A DNA stretch of 64,000 nt from Lachnospiraceae bacterium (GCA_011959805.1 BLMC01000003.1:1-64000); one strand, 5' to 3'; shown: positions 9,401 through 19,294, counted from the stretch's first letter. Program-made: numbers and translations. The notes: generated by a model not told the origin, from the letters alone.

Positions 9401-10402
9401 TTAAATTTGCTGATCAATGATAGACACTCCAATTTTTTCAGGCTGAAGAAGGTCATGAATAATTTTTTTGCAATCTTGTGCAGCAGTAGTGCCAAATACT
9501 GCATTTTCGCCAAATAATGTGTTAAAATTGCTAGTAAAATCATTGGTGGTGAGATCAATTGTATCGTCGAAACGCATCTTTTTATTTTCACTGTCAAAAG
9601 TTAGACCAATCTTGGATAGTTCTTCTTTGTGGTCAAGGCACAATTGATTTAATTTGCCGATTGTCTCTACATGGTCAGTATTGTTTGTATTGTAGATAAA
9701 GTCTGCAAAAGAAGTAAGGGACTTTTTAATATCTTCTTGAAAGGTTGGATTGGAAATAACACTGGATTGTACAAGACTATTGTTTTTTTGCAAAGCAGAT
9801 AGGATTGACCCAGCTAATGTTACTTTGGTTGCAAGTAAAACATCGTTTTCTTTGTACTCGGTAGTTTGTGTTATTTTATGTTCGACAATACTGTATTCTG
9901 CATTGTCGGTGGTTTCTTCTAATTTGCGCATGATTTTATCTGCTTTTCCAATAAAGGAATCATGTCCTACAAGCAGTTGATCAATTGATTTGTCTTTAGC
10001 ATTTTTGAAAATCTTATAGTTGAGTGAATATTTCCCTTTTTCTTTTGTGATTCCAACTTTTCTTAGGTCTTTTTCATGTTCCGAAAATAATTTTTTTAAT
10101 TTGGAAACCTGTTTTTTTACATTTGGGTCTGTTATGGATGCAGAGTCTTTTTCTAAATCATTATAAGATTTGATAAAGTCCTCCAATCGTTTTTCAACCA
10201 TGTCTTTTGAAGTTCCACCGGGGGAGTAACTTTTTAACATTTTTAATTTTTTGCGAAAAGAGTCCTCGCTGTCTTGAAGTTTTTGGATATCGGTATCTGT
10301 TTCTGTTATTTTTTTAACATAAGAGCTTGTATAGGAAAAGTCATTATCTCTAATTTTGTTTATAAGGTCGACGGGCGTATATGGTTTTAATTGAATTGCC
10401 AT
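9401..10402 (-). CDS. Hypothetical coiled-coil protein with FliD-like C-terminal modules
   Basis: Start ATG (MAIQLKPY) at 10402 with RBS GGAGGAATATTT; modules resembling 'LssiGI..d..g...' (LRKVGITKEKGKYSL and LSKIGLTFDSENKKMRFDD). Confidence 0.6.
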   Translation of the reverse strand: MAIQLKPYTPVDLINKIRDNDFSYTSSYVKKITETDTDIQKLQDSEDSFRKKLKMLKSYSPGGTSKDMVEKRLEDFIKSYNDLEKDSASITDPNVKKQVSKLKKLFSEHEKDLRKVGITKEKGKYSLNYKIFKNAKDKSIDQLLVGHDSFIGKADKIMRKLEETTDNAEYSIVEHKITQTTEYKENDVLLATKVTLAGSILSALQKNNSLVQSSVISNPTFQEDIKKSLTSFADFIYNTNNTDHVETIGKLNQLCLDHKEELSKIGLTFDSENKKMRFDDTIDLTTNDFTSNFNTLFGENAVFGTTAAQDCKKIIHDLLQPEKIGVSIIDQQI

Positions 10403-10656
10403 AAATATTCCTCCTTGAATTATAATAAAAATCGTTTCTTCAAATTTTCTTTGCACTTGTATTGTATAATTTAGTGCAAAAAGGTAGAAAAAACCTACTT
10501 ATATAGATAATATCGGCAGACAGGGATTAATGTTATAGGTGTTTTTAGAAAAAAGTATAGACAGTTGTTTTGATGTAGTGTTTAGAGATTTCTTAGAGAT
10601 AATTATGTTATTATACCAATATGCAAAGAATCAAAATGTATGTATGGAGGGAAATT

Positions 10657-13005
10657 ATGAGAAAAAAGTTGATTGCACTGTTTACAGCGATAGCGGTCAG
10701 TATTACAACTGTTGGATGCGGCACAAAGGAGCAGGTTGTCAGCAATGAGAAAAGTTCCAATACCAATATTTCGACTGAGACAAACATGACAGAAGAGCGT
10801 TCCAACGAATCTAGTCAGAAGAATGAAACAGTCAGTGGAGGAATGGGGCGTTATGTAGAGACAATCGTTTATGAAGAGACGAATTTCTATAATAAGGTAG
10901 AAAAACAGACTTTAAATGATGGTCAGATGGTCTTTCTAAACAGTCTCTCAAACCAGCAAATTGTTTCTAAAGATAATGGTTCTACATGGAGTCCAAAAGC
11001 ACAAGAGGCGTTTTCTAATTTTATTGATGTACATTATCCAGCGGAATCAGCCATTGCAAAAGATGGAACCATTGCCATTATTGGGATGGATAAGATAGCA
11101 GGAACAGAGAGTGATTACGAGTACAATCTTTACATTTACAATACAGATGATACTACAAAGCAGATTTCTGTTCCACTACCAGATACGAATTCCCATCTAA
11201 GTGAATTGGCATTTGATGAGCAGGGAACCTTGTACGTGTTTGCATCAGGGTGCAAAACAATCTATCAGGTGGATATTAGCACAAAAACAGCAGAAAAGCT
11301 TGTGACGCTCGAGGACTCTGTACATTTGCTTGAGTGTAGAGATGGTATTTTGATGTGCTTGACATTTGAGAAGATATTTCTTTATGATTTGGAAAAGAAA
11401 AGTTTTATTGAGGATGAAGTATTAGATAGTTTTGTTGAACAAAATTATGAGGAAATATCATGGACAGGAGGAGGGTACACGGCATATGCTTTTTTGGGGA
11501 CAGACAAAACAATCTATATAGCTGGGGAGAAAGGTTTGCACCGTCATGTTATTGATGGGGGTATTGTGGAACAAGTAATTGATGGAAGTCTTTCCTCGCT
11601 AGGAGATCCTACATATAGTATTTTGGCGATGACAATGAATGACAAGAATGAGTTTTTTGCAGCGTACAATGATGGGAAGATTGTGAAATTCACTTATGAT
11701 GCGACAGTGCCTTCTGTTCCAAGCGATAAAATTACGGTCTATAGTTTGAGTGAAGATGATTTAGTGAAACAGACAATTTCAGCTTACCAGGCACAGAACC
11801 CAGATATGTTTGTAGAGTATCAAATAGGAATAGATGAGGGCGGCGTTACACGAGAAGATGCACTTAAAAAATTAAATACACAATTGCTTAGTGGCAATGG
11901 TCCTGATGTGATTATGCTGGATGGGATGAATATTGACACTTATGCAGAAAAAGGTGTGTTGATGGATTTGTCTGATATAGTCAATGATGTTAACCAGAGC
12001 GATGGGCTTTATATGAATCTGATGGAACAGTTTCAGACAAATGCCAACCTGTACGCTGTTCCAGCAAAGTTTTATATTCCAGTTATTTTGGGTGATTCGG
12101 ATTATGTGGATCATGTAGAGGACTATCAATCAATTGCGGATATGGCAGAAAAAGCTCGAGATGCATATCCTGATACAAGCATATTGAGTGTGTGTTCGGC
12201 AACTGGTATTATGAGAAGATTTATGCCAGTGTGTGCGCCGACATGGAAAGATGAGAATGGGCAGTTAAATCAGAGTAAAATACGAGAGTTTTTGGAGCAG
12301 TCAAAGAGACTTTATGATGTGGAGATGAACGGTACACCAGAGGAGTATATTGAGCAGTATAAACAAAAATTAATTGACGCAGATGGAAGAAACTTTGAGG
12401 AAGAAAAATATTTTATGATGTTGCTAGACACTTCTTATTTGATGCAACAGTCACCGTTTGCGTATGGAGAAATAATCGATGCAGGTACTTATAGAACGAT
12501 GCTGTCCGTACCAAGAATTAGTGGTTTGGAGAATACATTGATAAAGCTAATGAGTGGACAGTGCAACAATGTTTATCACCCTGAATCAATTGTCGGGATT
12601 AATGCAGCGACCAAAAATGTGGATGCAGCCGGACAGTTTGTGCGTATGATGCTTGGCACGACTGTTCAAGAGACATTGCAATTTGGAATTCCTGTAAACA
12701 AGAAGGCACTGCCAAAGCAGTTTGCCTATGATGAGAGTGAGCTTGGAGAGGACGGTGGGCAATATTATATGAGTTTTTCAATGAAGGATGGAATAAGATT
12801 TTCCTATACCATTTATCCAGTAGATCAGGAAGGAATCAATAAGCTCGAATCTTGGATTGCACAGTTTGACACACCTTATTTAAGAGATATTGTACTAGAA
12901 ACTGCAGTTTATACGGAGGGTGCAAAGTACATTGAAGGGATACAAGATATTGACTCAGCAGTGAAGGCAATTGCGGATAGTGTCGAGATTTATCTTTCTG
13001 AATAG
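10657..13005 (+). CDS. ABC transporter extracellular solute-binding lipoprotein with long N-terminal beta-propeller-like region
   Basis: Lipobox (AVSITTVGCG), repeat-rich N-terminus, then SBP domain (DALKKLNTQLLSGNGPDVIMLDGMNIDTYAEKGVLMDLSD); followed by two permease genes. Confidence 0.8.
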   Translation: MRKKLIALFTAIAVSITTVGCGTKEQVVSNEKSSNTNISTETNMTEERSNESSQKNETVSGGMGRYVETIVYEETNFYNKVEKQTLNDGQMVFLNSLSNQQIVSKDNGSTWSPKAQEAFSNFIDVHYPAESAIAKDGTIAIIGMDKIAGTESDYEYNLYIYNTDDTTKQISVPLPDTNSHLSELAFDEQGTLYVFASGCKTIYQVDISTKTAEKLVTLEDSVHLLECRDGILMCLTFEKIFLYDLEKKSFIEDEVLDSFVEQNYEEISWTGGGYTAYAFLGTDKTIYIAGEKGLHRHVIDGGIVEQVIDGSLSSLGDPTYSILAMTMNDKNEFFAAYNDGKIVKFTYDATVPSVPSDKITVYSLSEDDLVKQTISAYQAQNPDMFVEYQIGIDEGGVTREDALKKLNTQLLSGNGPDVIMLDGMNIDTYAEKGVLMDLSDIVNDVNQSDGLYMNLMEQFQTNANLYAVPAKFYIPVILGDSDYVDHVEDYQSIADMAEKARDAYPDTSILSVCSATGIMRRFMPVCAPTWKDENGQLNQSKIREFLEQSKRLYDVEMNGTPEEYIEQYKQKLIDADGRNFEEEKYFMMLLDTSYLMQQSPFAYGEIIDAGTYRTMLSVPRISGLENTLIKLMSGQCNNVYHPESIVGINAATKNVDAAGQFVRMMLGTTVQETLQFGIPVNKKALPKQFAYDESELGEDGGQYYMSFSMKDGIRFSYTIYPVDQEGINKLESWIAQFDTPYLRDIVLETAVYTEGAKYIEGIQDIDSAVKAIADSVEIYLSE

Positions 13006-13018
13006 CAAGGGTAAAAAG

Positions 13019-13789
13019 ATGAAACGATTTAAAGAAGTTGCCTATTTTATAGGGTTTATTGGAATAAGTCTTGCTGGGGTGTTGATTTTTGTATTAATTC
13101 CATTTGCAGATGTGATAAGACGTTCTTTTATGACTGTTATGTCAGGGGAGTTTGCAAGATTTAATAACTATCAAATCGTAATCAATAATCAGGCATTTCG
13201 TCTCGCGGTAAAAAACACGCTCCATTTTGTGAGCGTGGCAATACCGCTGGTAGCTGTAATTGGTTTGACAGCGGCATTAGTGCTTAACAAGATACAAGAA
13301 ATTCGTATCATAAAAAGTTTGTATTTGTTTCCAATGGCAATGCCAACAGCAACGGTGGTTATAGTTTGGAGAATGTTTTTCTATCAGCAGAATTTTGACA
13401 GTTTGGTCATCAGTTATCTGTGGAAAAATACAGGTTATACCATTGTGCTGTGGCTTGCGGGGATTGCAGGAATCCCGAATGAACTGATTGAAGCATCAAA
13501 AGTGGATGGCGCAAACAGATTGCAATGTTTAATCTTTGTAAAACTGCCATGTCTAAAAGGGAGTATTTACACAATTGTGATTTTATCTTTTTTAAATTCT
13601 ATGAAAATCTATAGGGAAGCGTACCTTGTCGGAGGCTCTTATCCTAAAAAGGATATTTATCTTTTGCAACATACATTTAATAATTGGTATGTGAATCTTG
13701 AGTTTGACAAGATGGCGGCGGCAAGTGTTTTGGTGGCGATTGTGCTGTTTGCGTTTATTTTAATGTTTCAGTATTATAGTCAGAAATAA
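13019..13789 (+). CDS. ABC transporter permease (sugar-type, MalF/UgpA-like)
   Basis: BPD permease motif EASKVDGANRLQCLIFVKLPCLKG; multiple TM segments. Confidence 0.88.
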   Translation: MKRFKEVAYFIGFIGISLAGVLIFVLIPFADVIRRSFMTVMSGEFARFNNYQIVINNQAFRLAVKNTLHFVSVAIPLVAVIGLTAALVLNKIQEIRIIKSLYLFPMAMPTATVVIVWRMFFYQQNFDSLVISYLWKNTGYTIVLWLAGIAGIPNELIEASKVDGANRLQCLIFVKLPCLKGSIYTIVILSFLNSMKIYREAYLVGGSYPKKDIYLLQHTFNNWYVNLEFDKMAAASVLVAIVLFAFILMFQYYSQK

Positions 13790-13823
13790 TCAAAGAATTT
13801 CTGCGTAAAGTGGGAGACTAGAA

Positions 13824-14690
13824 GTGAAGAGAAAGAAATTTTTTCGGATGATATTAGAGGCAGTGACAAAATTGATTTTTATAGTAGTAGGGATTGTAAT
13901 CTGTGCGCCAGTATTTCTTGTTGTAACAGGTTCTGTTATGGGAAAAGAGGATTTGTATGCGTGTTTAGCGCCCGTGTTTGAACATGGAACGGGATTTGTA
14001 TCATGGAAACTTATTCCACAATATCCTACGATAGAAAATTATATCCGGTTGCTTTTTTATTCGCCGGAATTTTTTGTATTGTTTTGGAATTCAATGAAGA
14101 TGGTTATCTTGATTTTGCTGGGGCAAATGGTGGTGGGAGTACCTGCGGCATGGGCGTTTGCAACGTATGTAGTAAAAGGAAAAAATGTGCTTTTTACCAT
14201 CTATGTTGTATTAATGTTGTTGCCTTTTCAGGTGACAATGCTCTCAAGTTATCTAACACTTGACAGGTTGTCTTTGCTAAATACACATTGGGCGGTTATC
14301 CTTCCAGCAGTGTTTAATACGTTTCCAATTTTTATAATTTATGGTGGATTTCGCACCATACCAAAATCGTTAATTGAGGCAACCAGAATCGACGGTGCAG
14401 GGGAGATTTATATTTTTTTTATGGTGGGAATAGGGCTTGGAAAAGGTGGGATTTTCTCTGCGCTAGTGCTTGGATTTTTGGAATATTGGAATATGATTGA
14501 GCAACCGTTTGCATTTTTGGAGGACAAGACGTTATGGCCGTTGTCATTATATTTGCCTGAAATTAGCTGGACACAGGCGGGATTTGCATTCGCTGCGTCG
14601 GTGGTTATGCTAATTCCGGCAATTTTTGTATTTATGATGGGGCAAGATTATTTGGAACAAGGAATTATTTATTCTGGACTAAAGGGTTAG
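13824..14690 (+). CDS. ABC transporter permease (sugar-type, MalG/UgpE-like)
   Basis: BPD motif EATRIDGAGEIYIFFMVGIGLGKGG; multiple TM segments. Confidence 0.88.
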   Translation: MKRKKFFRMILEAVTKLIFIVVGIVICAPVFLVVTGSVMGKEDLYACLAPVFEHGTGFVSWKLIPQYPTIENYIRLLFYSPEFFVLFWNSMKMVILILLGQMVVGVPAAWAFATYVVKGKNVLFTIYVVLMLLPFQVTMLSSYLTLDRLSLLNTHWAVILPAVFNTFPIFIIYGGFRTIPKSLIEATRIDGAGEIYIFFMVGIGLGKGGIFSALVLGFLEYWNMIEQPFAFLEDKTLWPLSLYLPEISWTQAGFAFAASVVMLIPAIFVFMMGQDYLEQGIIYSGLKG

Positions 14691-14721
14691 GAATTGTTTT
14701 AAAATTAATCACAAGGCTATT

Positions 14722-16839
14722 GTGTGGAGGAGTTGTATGTTAGAGAAAGATGAGGAGAAGTTGTTAATCCGCAGACGAATAGAAAAATCGATGAAGATAT
14801 TTTTAATATTTTTGGCGTTTGTGTGGCTGTGCACAATTATTTCAAAAAGTATTTATGTGTCAGGCCTGCCGATTGTCAATACAGATACAGCCTCTAAAAA
14901 GTATGTGGAACATATTGTGGAGACAGATGGAATTGTGATAGCAGGTGGTGAAATTGCTGTGAATACGCAAGCCGGATTGCGTGTGGATAAAGTATTTGTC
15001 CATCAGGGGGATGCAGTCAAAGCTGGAGATGTTCTTTTTACAATCGATTTGGCAGACGTTGTGGAGCTTATCGATGCAAAAGAGATGGAGCTTTCTAAAC
15101 TTCAGTGTAATCTTTCGGATTTCCAGATAAATTCATTGATTGATGCACAGAAGAAGGAAGTGGCAATTCTCTGGGCAAAAGAAGACTATGAGACCGCGGA
15201 TAAGGAGACAGCACTGGCGAAGGAGCGCGCAAAAATAACCTTGGAAAAGGCGGAGGAAGCACTACAAAAGCATCTAGCAAACACAGTGCCATACACGGCA
15301 GACAATGCGCGGCGTGATGCGTGGGAGGCGTACCATGACTGGGTAAGCAAAGGATATAGTATCACAGATAAGATTACAGCACAGGAACGTGAAATTCAAA
15401 GATTGGAGGAACAACTTGCTGCGCTAGAGAATCTTGCTGGAAAAGAGGGCAATATAGAAAATGATGAACAAGGAAAAGTGTTGTCAGGGGCAGCAGGAAA
15501 CTTAGTACATAATAATACAGAGAAAGTAGATATAAACGATAATTCTAAAGTGGAAAACAATACAGATAAGACAACTAACATAGGAATTGAATTTGAAGAT
15601 GCAGAAGTGGAAAATAGCACAGATACCAATACGATAGAGACAGACAATGAAGATACGATTGTAGACAATAGGGAAGAAAATACTGCCGATACAGATATGG
15701 GCGACAAAGATATAGATACAGAAAATAACACAGACAACACAGATACAAAGAATACAGAGATAGACGACGAAAATACAGATGCAAAGACAGATATTGACAA
15801 AACAAATAATACAGACTTTGAAAATCAAGAGATGGATAGTAATAATACAGAAAACAACACTTCTACACAAAAACCAAAAGAAAATCAAGAATTTGTGGAT
15901 GAGGAAAAACGAACAGAACTGCTAAACAAAATTAAAAAAGCAAATAAACAGTTGGTTGCGTTGCGCGATCAGTTGACAAAACATGACAGAGATGTAGTTA
16001 CACAGCCAGATTATTCTGCGGAAGAAGCTGAGTATGATGCATGGCAGAACACAAAGCTTACGCTGGAAGAAAATGTGCAACATGCAAAAGAATCTTATTA
16101 TGATACAAGCTATGCACGCGAAGTTACACTGCGGCAAAAAATGCGAGAGATTGCCGCTGCGGAAGTTCCATCAAGGGTAGATTCTACGGCTGAAGTTTAT
16201 CAACTTGAAATTAAACAGACACAAAAGCAGATTGAAAGACTAAATATGATCAAAAAACAAAAAGGAGAAATTAAGGCGGAAAAAGATGGTATTATTTCTA
16301 AGATTCAAATAGAAGTTGGGAGCAGAACATCAGATGTGGCTGCGCTATTAGTGACAGATACACAAAGACCTTGTCAGTTTAAATTCAGCATTACAAAAGA
16401 AGATAGCAAATATGTTCATTTAAAAGACATGATTGCGGTCAAACTCAATGGACAGTCCTCCGCAATAGAAGTTACAGTGGATTATTTTACAGAAAATACA
16501 CAGGGGGGTTATGATATTGCATGCCAACTCCCTGAAAATGTGGGACAGCCTGGTTGGAGCGGAAAAGCCCAGAAAACAGTGCAAGGAGAATATCATGAAT
16601 TGACTTTTCCAGTGGAGGCTGTCTTTGAGGAAAATAATGCTTATTATATTTATACATTGAATGAAAAAGAAGGAATTCTTGGAAGTGAATATTATGTCGA
16701 GAAAATTAAGGTACAAATGAAAGACCAAAATGATCGTTATATTGCAGTTGAACCTGGAACAATCAGTGCGGACACGAAAGTGGTTATCTACTCTACGAAA
16801 GAATTAAAACAAGGACAAAGCGTGCGTCCACGGGAATAA
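14722..16839 (+). CDS. HlyD-family membrane fusion / efflux adaptor-like protein with acidic low-complexity insert
   Basis: N-terminal TM, biotinyl-lipoyl-like half (VHQGDAVKAGDVLFTIDL), coiled coils, D/N/T/E-rich insert, C-terminal barrel-like region. Confidence 0.75.
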   Translation: MWRSCMLEKDEEKLLIRRRIEKSMKIFLIFLAFVWLCTIISKSIYVSGLPIVNTDTASKKYVEHIVETDGIVIAGGEIAVNTQAGLRVDKVFVHQGDAVKAGDVLFTIDLADVVELIDAKEMELSKLQCNLSDFQINSLIDAQKKEVAILWAKEDYETADKETALAKERAKITLEKAEEALQKHLANTVPYTADNARRDAWEAYHDWVSKGYSITDKITAQEREIQRLEEQLAALENLAGKEGNIENDEQGKVLSGAAGNLVHNNTEKVDINDNSKVENNTDKTTNIGIEFEDAEVENSTDTNTIETDNEDTIVDNREENTADTDMGDKDIDTENNTDNTDTKNTEIDDENTDAKTDIDKTNNTDFENQEMDSNNTENNTSTQKPKENQEFVDEEKRTELLNKIKKANKQLVALRDQLTKHDRDVVTQPDYSAEEAEYDAWQNTKLTLEENVQHAKESYYDTSYAREVTLRQKMREIAAAEVPSRVDSTAEVYQLEIKQTQKQIERLNMIKKQKGEIKAEKDGIISKIQIEVGSRTSDVAALLVTDTQRPCQFKFSITKEDSKYVHLKDMIAVKLNGQSSAIEVTVDYFTENTQGGYDIACQLPENVGQPGWSGKAQKTVQGEYHELTFPVEAVFEENNAYYIYTLNEKEGILGSEYYVEKIKVQMKDQNDRYIAVEPGTISADTKVVIYSTKELKQGQSVRPRE

Positions 16840-16850
16840 TAGGCGGAAAC

Positions 16851-16987
16851 GTAACAGTTCAGTCTTCGGCTTCCTGTTACAAGCATCAAACCATGCAAAA
16901 CCACTTCGTGGTAGCTTGATGCATCTTTTCCACTACGCTGTTTCACGGACTTTGCAGCAAGTGCAAAGTCCTAGGCTGAACTGTTAC
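16851..16987. repeat. Compound palindromic intergenic repeat, family A, copy 1
   Basis: Ends GTAACAGTTCAGTCT...AGGCTGAACTGTTAC; near-identical inverted copy at 30188-30283; contains nested hairpins. Confidence 0.85.
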
Positions 16988-17016
16988 GTGGAAACAATAA
17001 CTCTGCATTTTCTTAA

Positions 17017-17045
17017 TTGACAATAGATTTGAATTGCACTATACT
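17017..17045 (+). promoter_or_regulatory. sigma-A-type promoter of nrdD
   Basis: TTGACA - 17 nt - TATACT. Confidence 0.75.
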
Positions 17046-17054
17046 AAGATACAG

Positions 17055-17102
17055 ACACTATATATAGTGCTATAATTAAATAACAGACACAATATAAAAG
17101 AA
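17055..17102 (+). promoter_or_regulatory. Tandem NrdR-box-like sites upstream of nrdD
   Basis: ACACTATATATAGTGC at 17055 and ACACAATATAAAAGAA at 17087, 32 bp apart start to start, both preceded by ACAG. Confidence 0.7.
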
Positions 17103-17128
17103 AATGCTTAAAAGGGAGTAGGATGTAA

Positions 17129-19294
17129 ATGAGCGAAGAAATTGATTACAGTGTGCTTTATCAGCCAAAAAGGATTGTCTACGTAATCAAAAAAGATGGC
17201 AGCAAAGAGGCGTTTAATGTGCAGAAGGTCATCACTGCTGTTGGAAAATCGGCCTATCGTGCGTTGACAAAATTTACGGATGCGGAGAAGAACCAGATTT
17301 GTCAGGATGTTATAGACAAAGTGGATGAGATGGAGAGCGAGCGGATTCCCATTCCAGTAATGCACAATATTGTTGAAAGTGCTTTGGAGGATGTGAAGCC
17401 CATTGTGGCAAAGAGTTATCGTGATTACAGAAATTATAAGCAGGATTTTGTCCGTATGATGGATGATGTATACAAAAAGAGTCAATCCATTATGTATGTT
17501 GGCGATAAGGAAAATGCCAATACAGATTCCGCGCTTGTCTCTACAAAGAGAAGTCTTATTTTTAATCAGTTTAACAAGGAGCTTTATCAGAAGTTTTTTC
17601 TTACGACAGAGGAAATTCAGGCGTGTAGAGATGGATATATCTATATTCATGATATGTCAGCGCGGCGCGACACAATGAACTGTTGTTTGTTTGATGTAGA
17701 AAATGTGCTTTCCGGTGGTTTTGAAATGGGAAACATTTGGTATAATGAACCAAAGTCATTGGATGTGGCATTTGATGTAATCGGTGATATTGTGCTTAGC
17801 GCAGCGAGCCAGCAATATGGCGGATTTACAGTTCCAGAGGTAGATAAAATTCTAGCGCCTTACGCCGAAAAAACATACCAATCAGCGGTTGAGAAGTATA
17901 TCCGTCTTGGCATCGAGCAAAAAAGGGCAGAAGAAGTGGCTATCGCTGATGTAGAGCGTGAGTTTGAACAAGGATTTCAAGGATGGGAGTACAAGTTTAA
18001 TACTGTGGCAAGTAGCCGTGGTGATTATCCATTTATTACGGTCACAGCCGGAATAGGAACAGAACGCTTTGCAAAGATGGCGACAGTACAAATGTTAAAT
18101 GTCAGGCGAAAGGGGCAGGGGAAAAAGGATTGCAAGAAACCTGTTCTGTTTCCTAAGATTGTGTTTTTGTATGATGAGAATCTTCACGGACCGGGAAAAC
18201 CGCTTGAGGATGTGTTTGAGGCAGGGGTTCAATGTTCGGCAAAAACAATGTATCCTGATTGGCTTAGTTTGACAGGAAAGGGATATATTGCCAGCATGTA
18301 CAAGCAGTATGGCAAAGTGATTTCTCCGATGGGGTGCCGCGCATTTCTTTCTCCGTGGTATGAGCGGGGTGGAATGCATCCTGCAGATGACAAAGATATG
18401 CCAGTATTTGTTGGACGTTTTAATATCGGGGCTGTTTCGCTACATCTTCCAATGATTCTTGCAAAAGCAAGACAGGAAAGCAGAGACTTTTATGAGGTGC
18501 TTGACTATTACTTGAATCTTATTCGACAACTGCATATTAGAACTTATGCATATCTTGGAAATATGCGTGCTTCGACCAACCCATTGGCTTATTGTGAGGG
18601 TGGATTTTTGGGTGGTCATCTCAAGTTATCGGACAAAATTAAACCGTTGTTAAAGTATGCGACAGCTTCTTTTGGCATCACAGCATTCAATGAGCTTCAG
18701 ATGTTATATAATGGTAAATCTCTTGTGGAGGATGGTACATTTGCGCTGGAAGTTCTTGAATATATCAACAAGGAAGTCAGCCGTTTTAAAGAGGAGGATG
18801 GAAATCTGTATGCAATCTATGGAACCCCCGCTGAAAATTTGTGTGGCTTACAGGTAAAACAGTTCCGCGCACAGTATGGAATTGTGGAGGGAGTTTCTGA
18901 CAGAGAGTATGTCAGCAATAGCTTTCACTGTCATGTGACAGAGGACATAACGCCAATTGAAAAACAGAATTTAGAATACCGGTTTTGGGAGCTATCCAAC
19001 GGAGGCAAAATTCAATATGTAAAATATCCAATTGATTATAATATCTCTGCGATTAAGACGCTTGTGAGGCGTGCAATGGAGATGGGTTTTTATGAGGGGG
19101 TCAATCTATCTCTTGCATATTGTGATGACTGTGGGCATCAGGAGTTAGAGATGGATATTTGCCCGAAATGCGGCAGTAAAAACCTAACCAAAATTGACCG
19201 TATGAACGGGTATCTGTCATACTCTCGTGTTCATGGGGATACTAGATTGAACGATGCAAAGATGGCAGAAATAGCAGAACGCAAAAGCATGTAG
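17129..19294 (+). CDS. nrdD: Anaerobic ribonucleoside-triphosphate reductase (class III)
   Basis: ATP-cone N-terminus, C-terminal Zn site (CDDCGHQELEMDICPKCGSKNL), glycyl-radical region RMNGYLSYSRVHGDTRLN. Confidence 0.95.
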   Translation: MSEEIDYSVLYQPKRIVYVIKKDGSKEAFNVQKVITAVGKSAYRALTKFTDAEKNQICQDVIDKVDEMESERIPIPVMHNIVESALEDVKPIVAKSYRDYRNYKQDFVRMMDDVYKKSQSIMYVGDKENANTDSALVSTKRSLIFNQFNKELYQKFFLTTEEIQACRDGYIYIHDMSARRDTMNCCLFDVENVLSGGFEMGNIWYNEPKSLDVAFDVIGDIVLSAASQQYGGFTVPEVDKILAPYAEKTYQSAVEKYIRLGIEQKRAEEVAIADVEREFEQGFQGWEYKFNTVASSRGDYPFITVTAGIGTERFAKMATVQMLNVRRKGQGKKDCKKPVLFPKIVFLYDENLHGPGKPLEDVFEAGVQCSAKTMYPDWLSLTGKGYIASMYKQYGKVISPMGCRAFLSPWYERGGMHPADDKDMPVFVGRFNIGAVSLHLPMILAKARQESRDFYEVLDYYLNLIRQLHIRTYAYLGNMRASTNPLAYCEGGFLGGHLKLSDKIKPLLKYATASFGITAFNELQMLYNGKSLVEDGTFALEVLEYINKEVSRFKEEDGNLYAIYGTPAENLCGLQVKQFRAQYGIVEGVSDREYVSNSFHCHVTEDITPIEKQNLEYRFWELSNGGKIQYVKYPIDYNISAIKTLVRRAMEMGFYEGVNLSLAYCDDCGHQELEMDICPKCGSKNLTKIDRMNGYLSYSRVHGDTRLNDAKMAEIAERKSM

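Noticed and set aside
15396-15888. Overlapping antisense ORFs of 134, 128 and 76 aa
   Set aside because: They arise from the low-complexity GAT/ACA-type repeats in the HlyD-like gene; composition is extremely biased and no RBS or family signal is seen.
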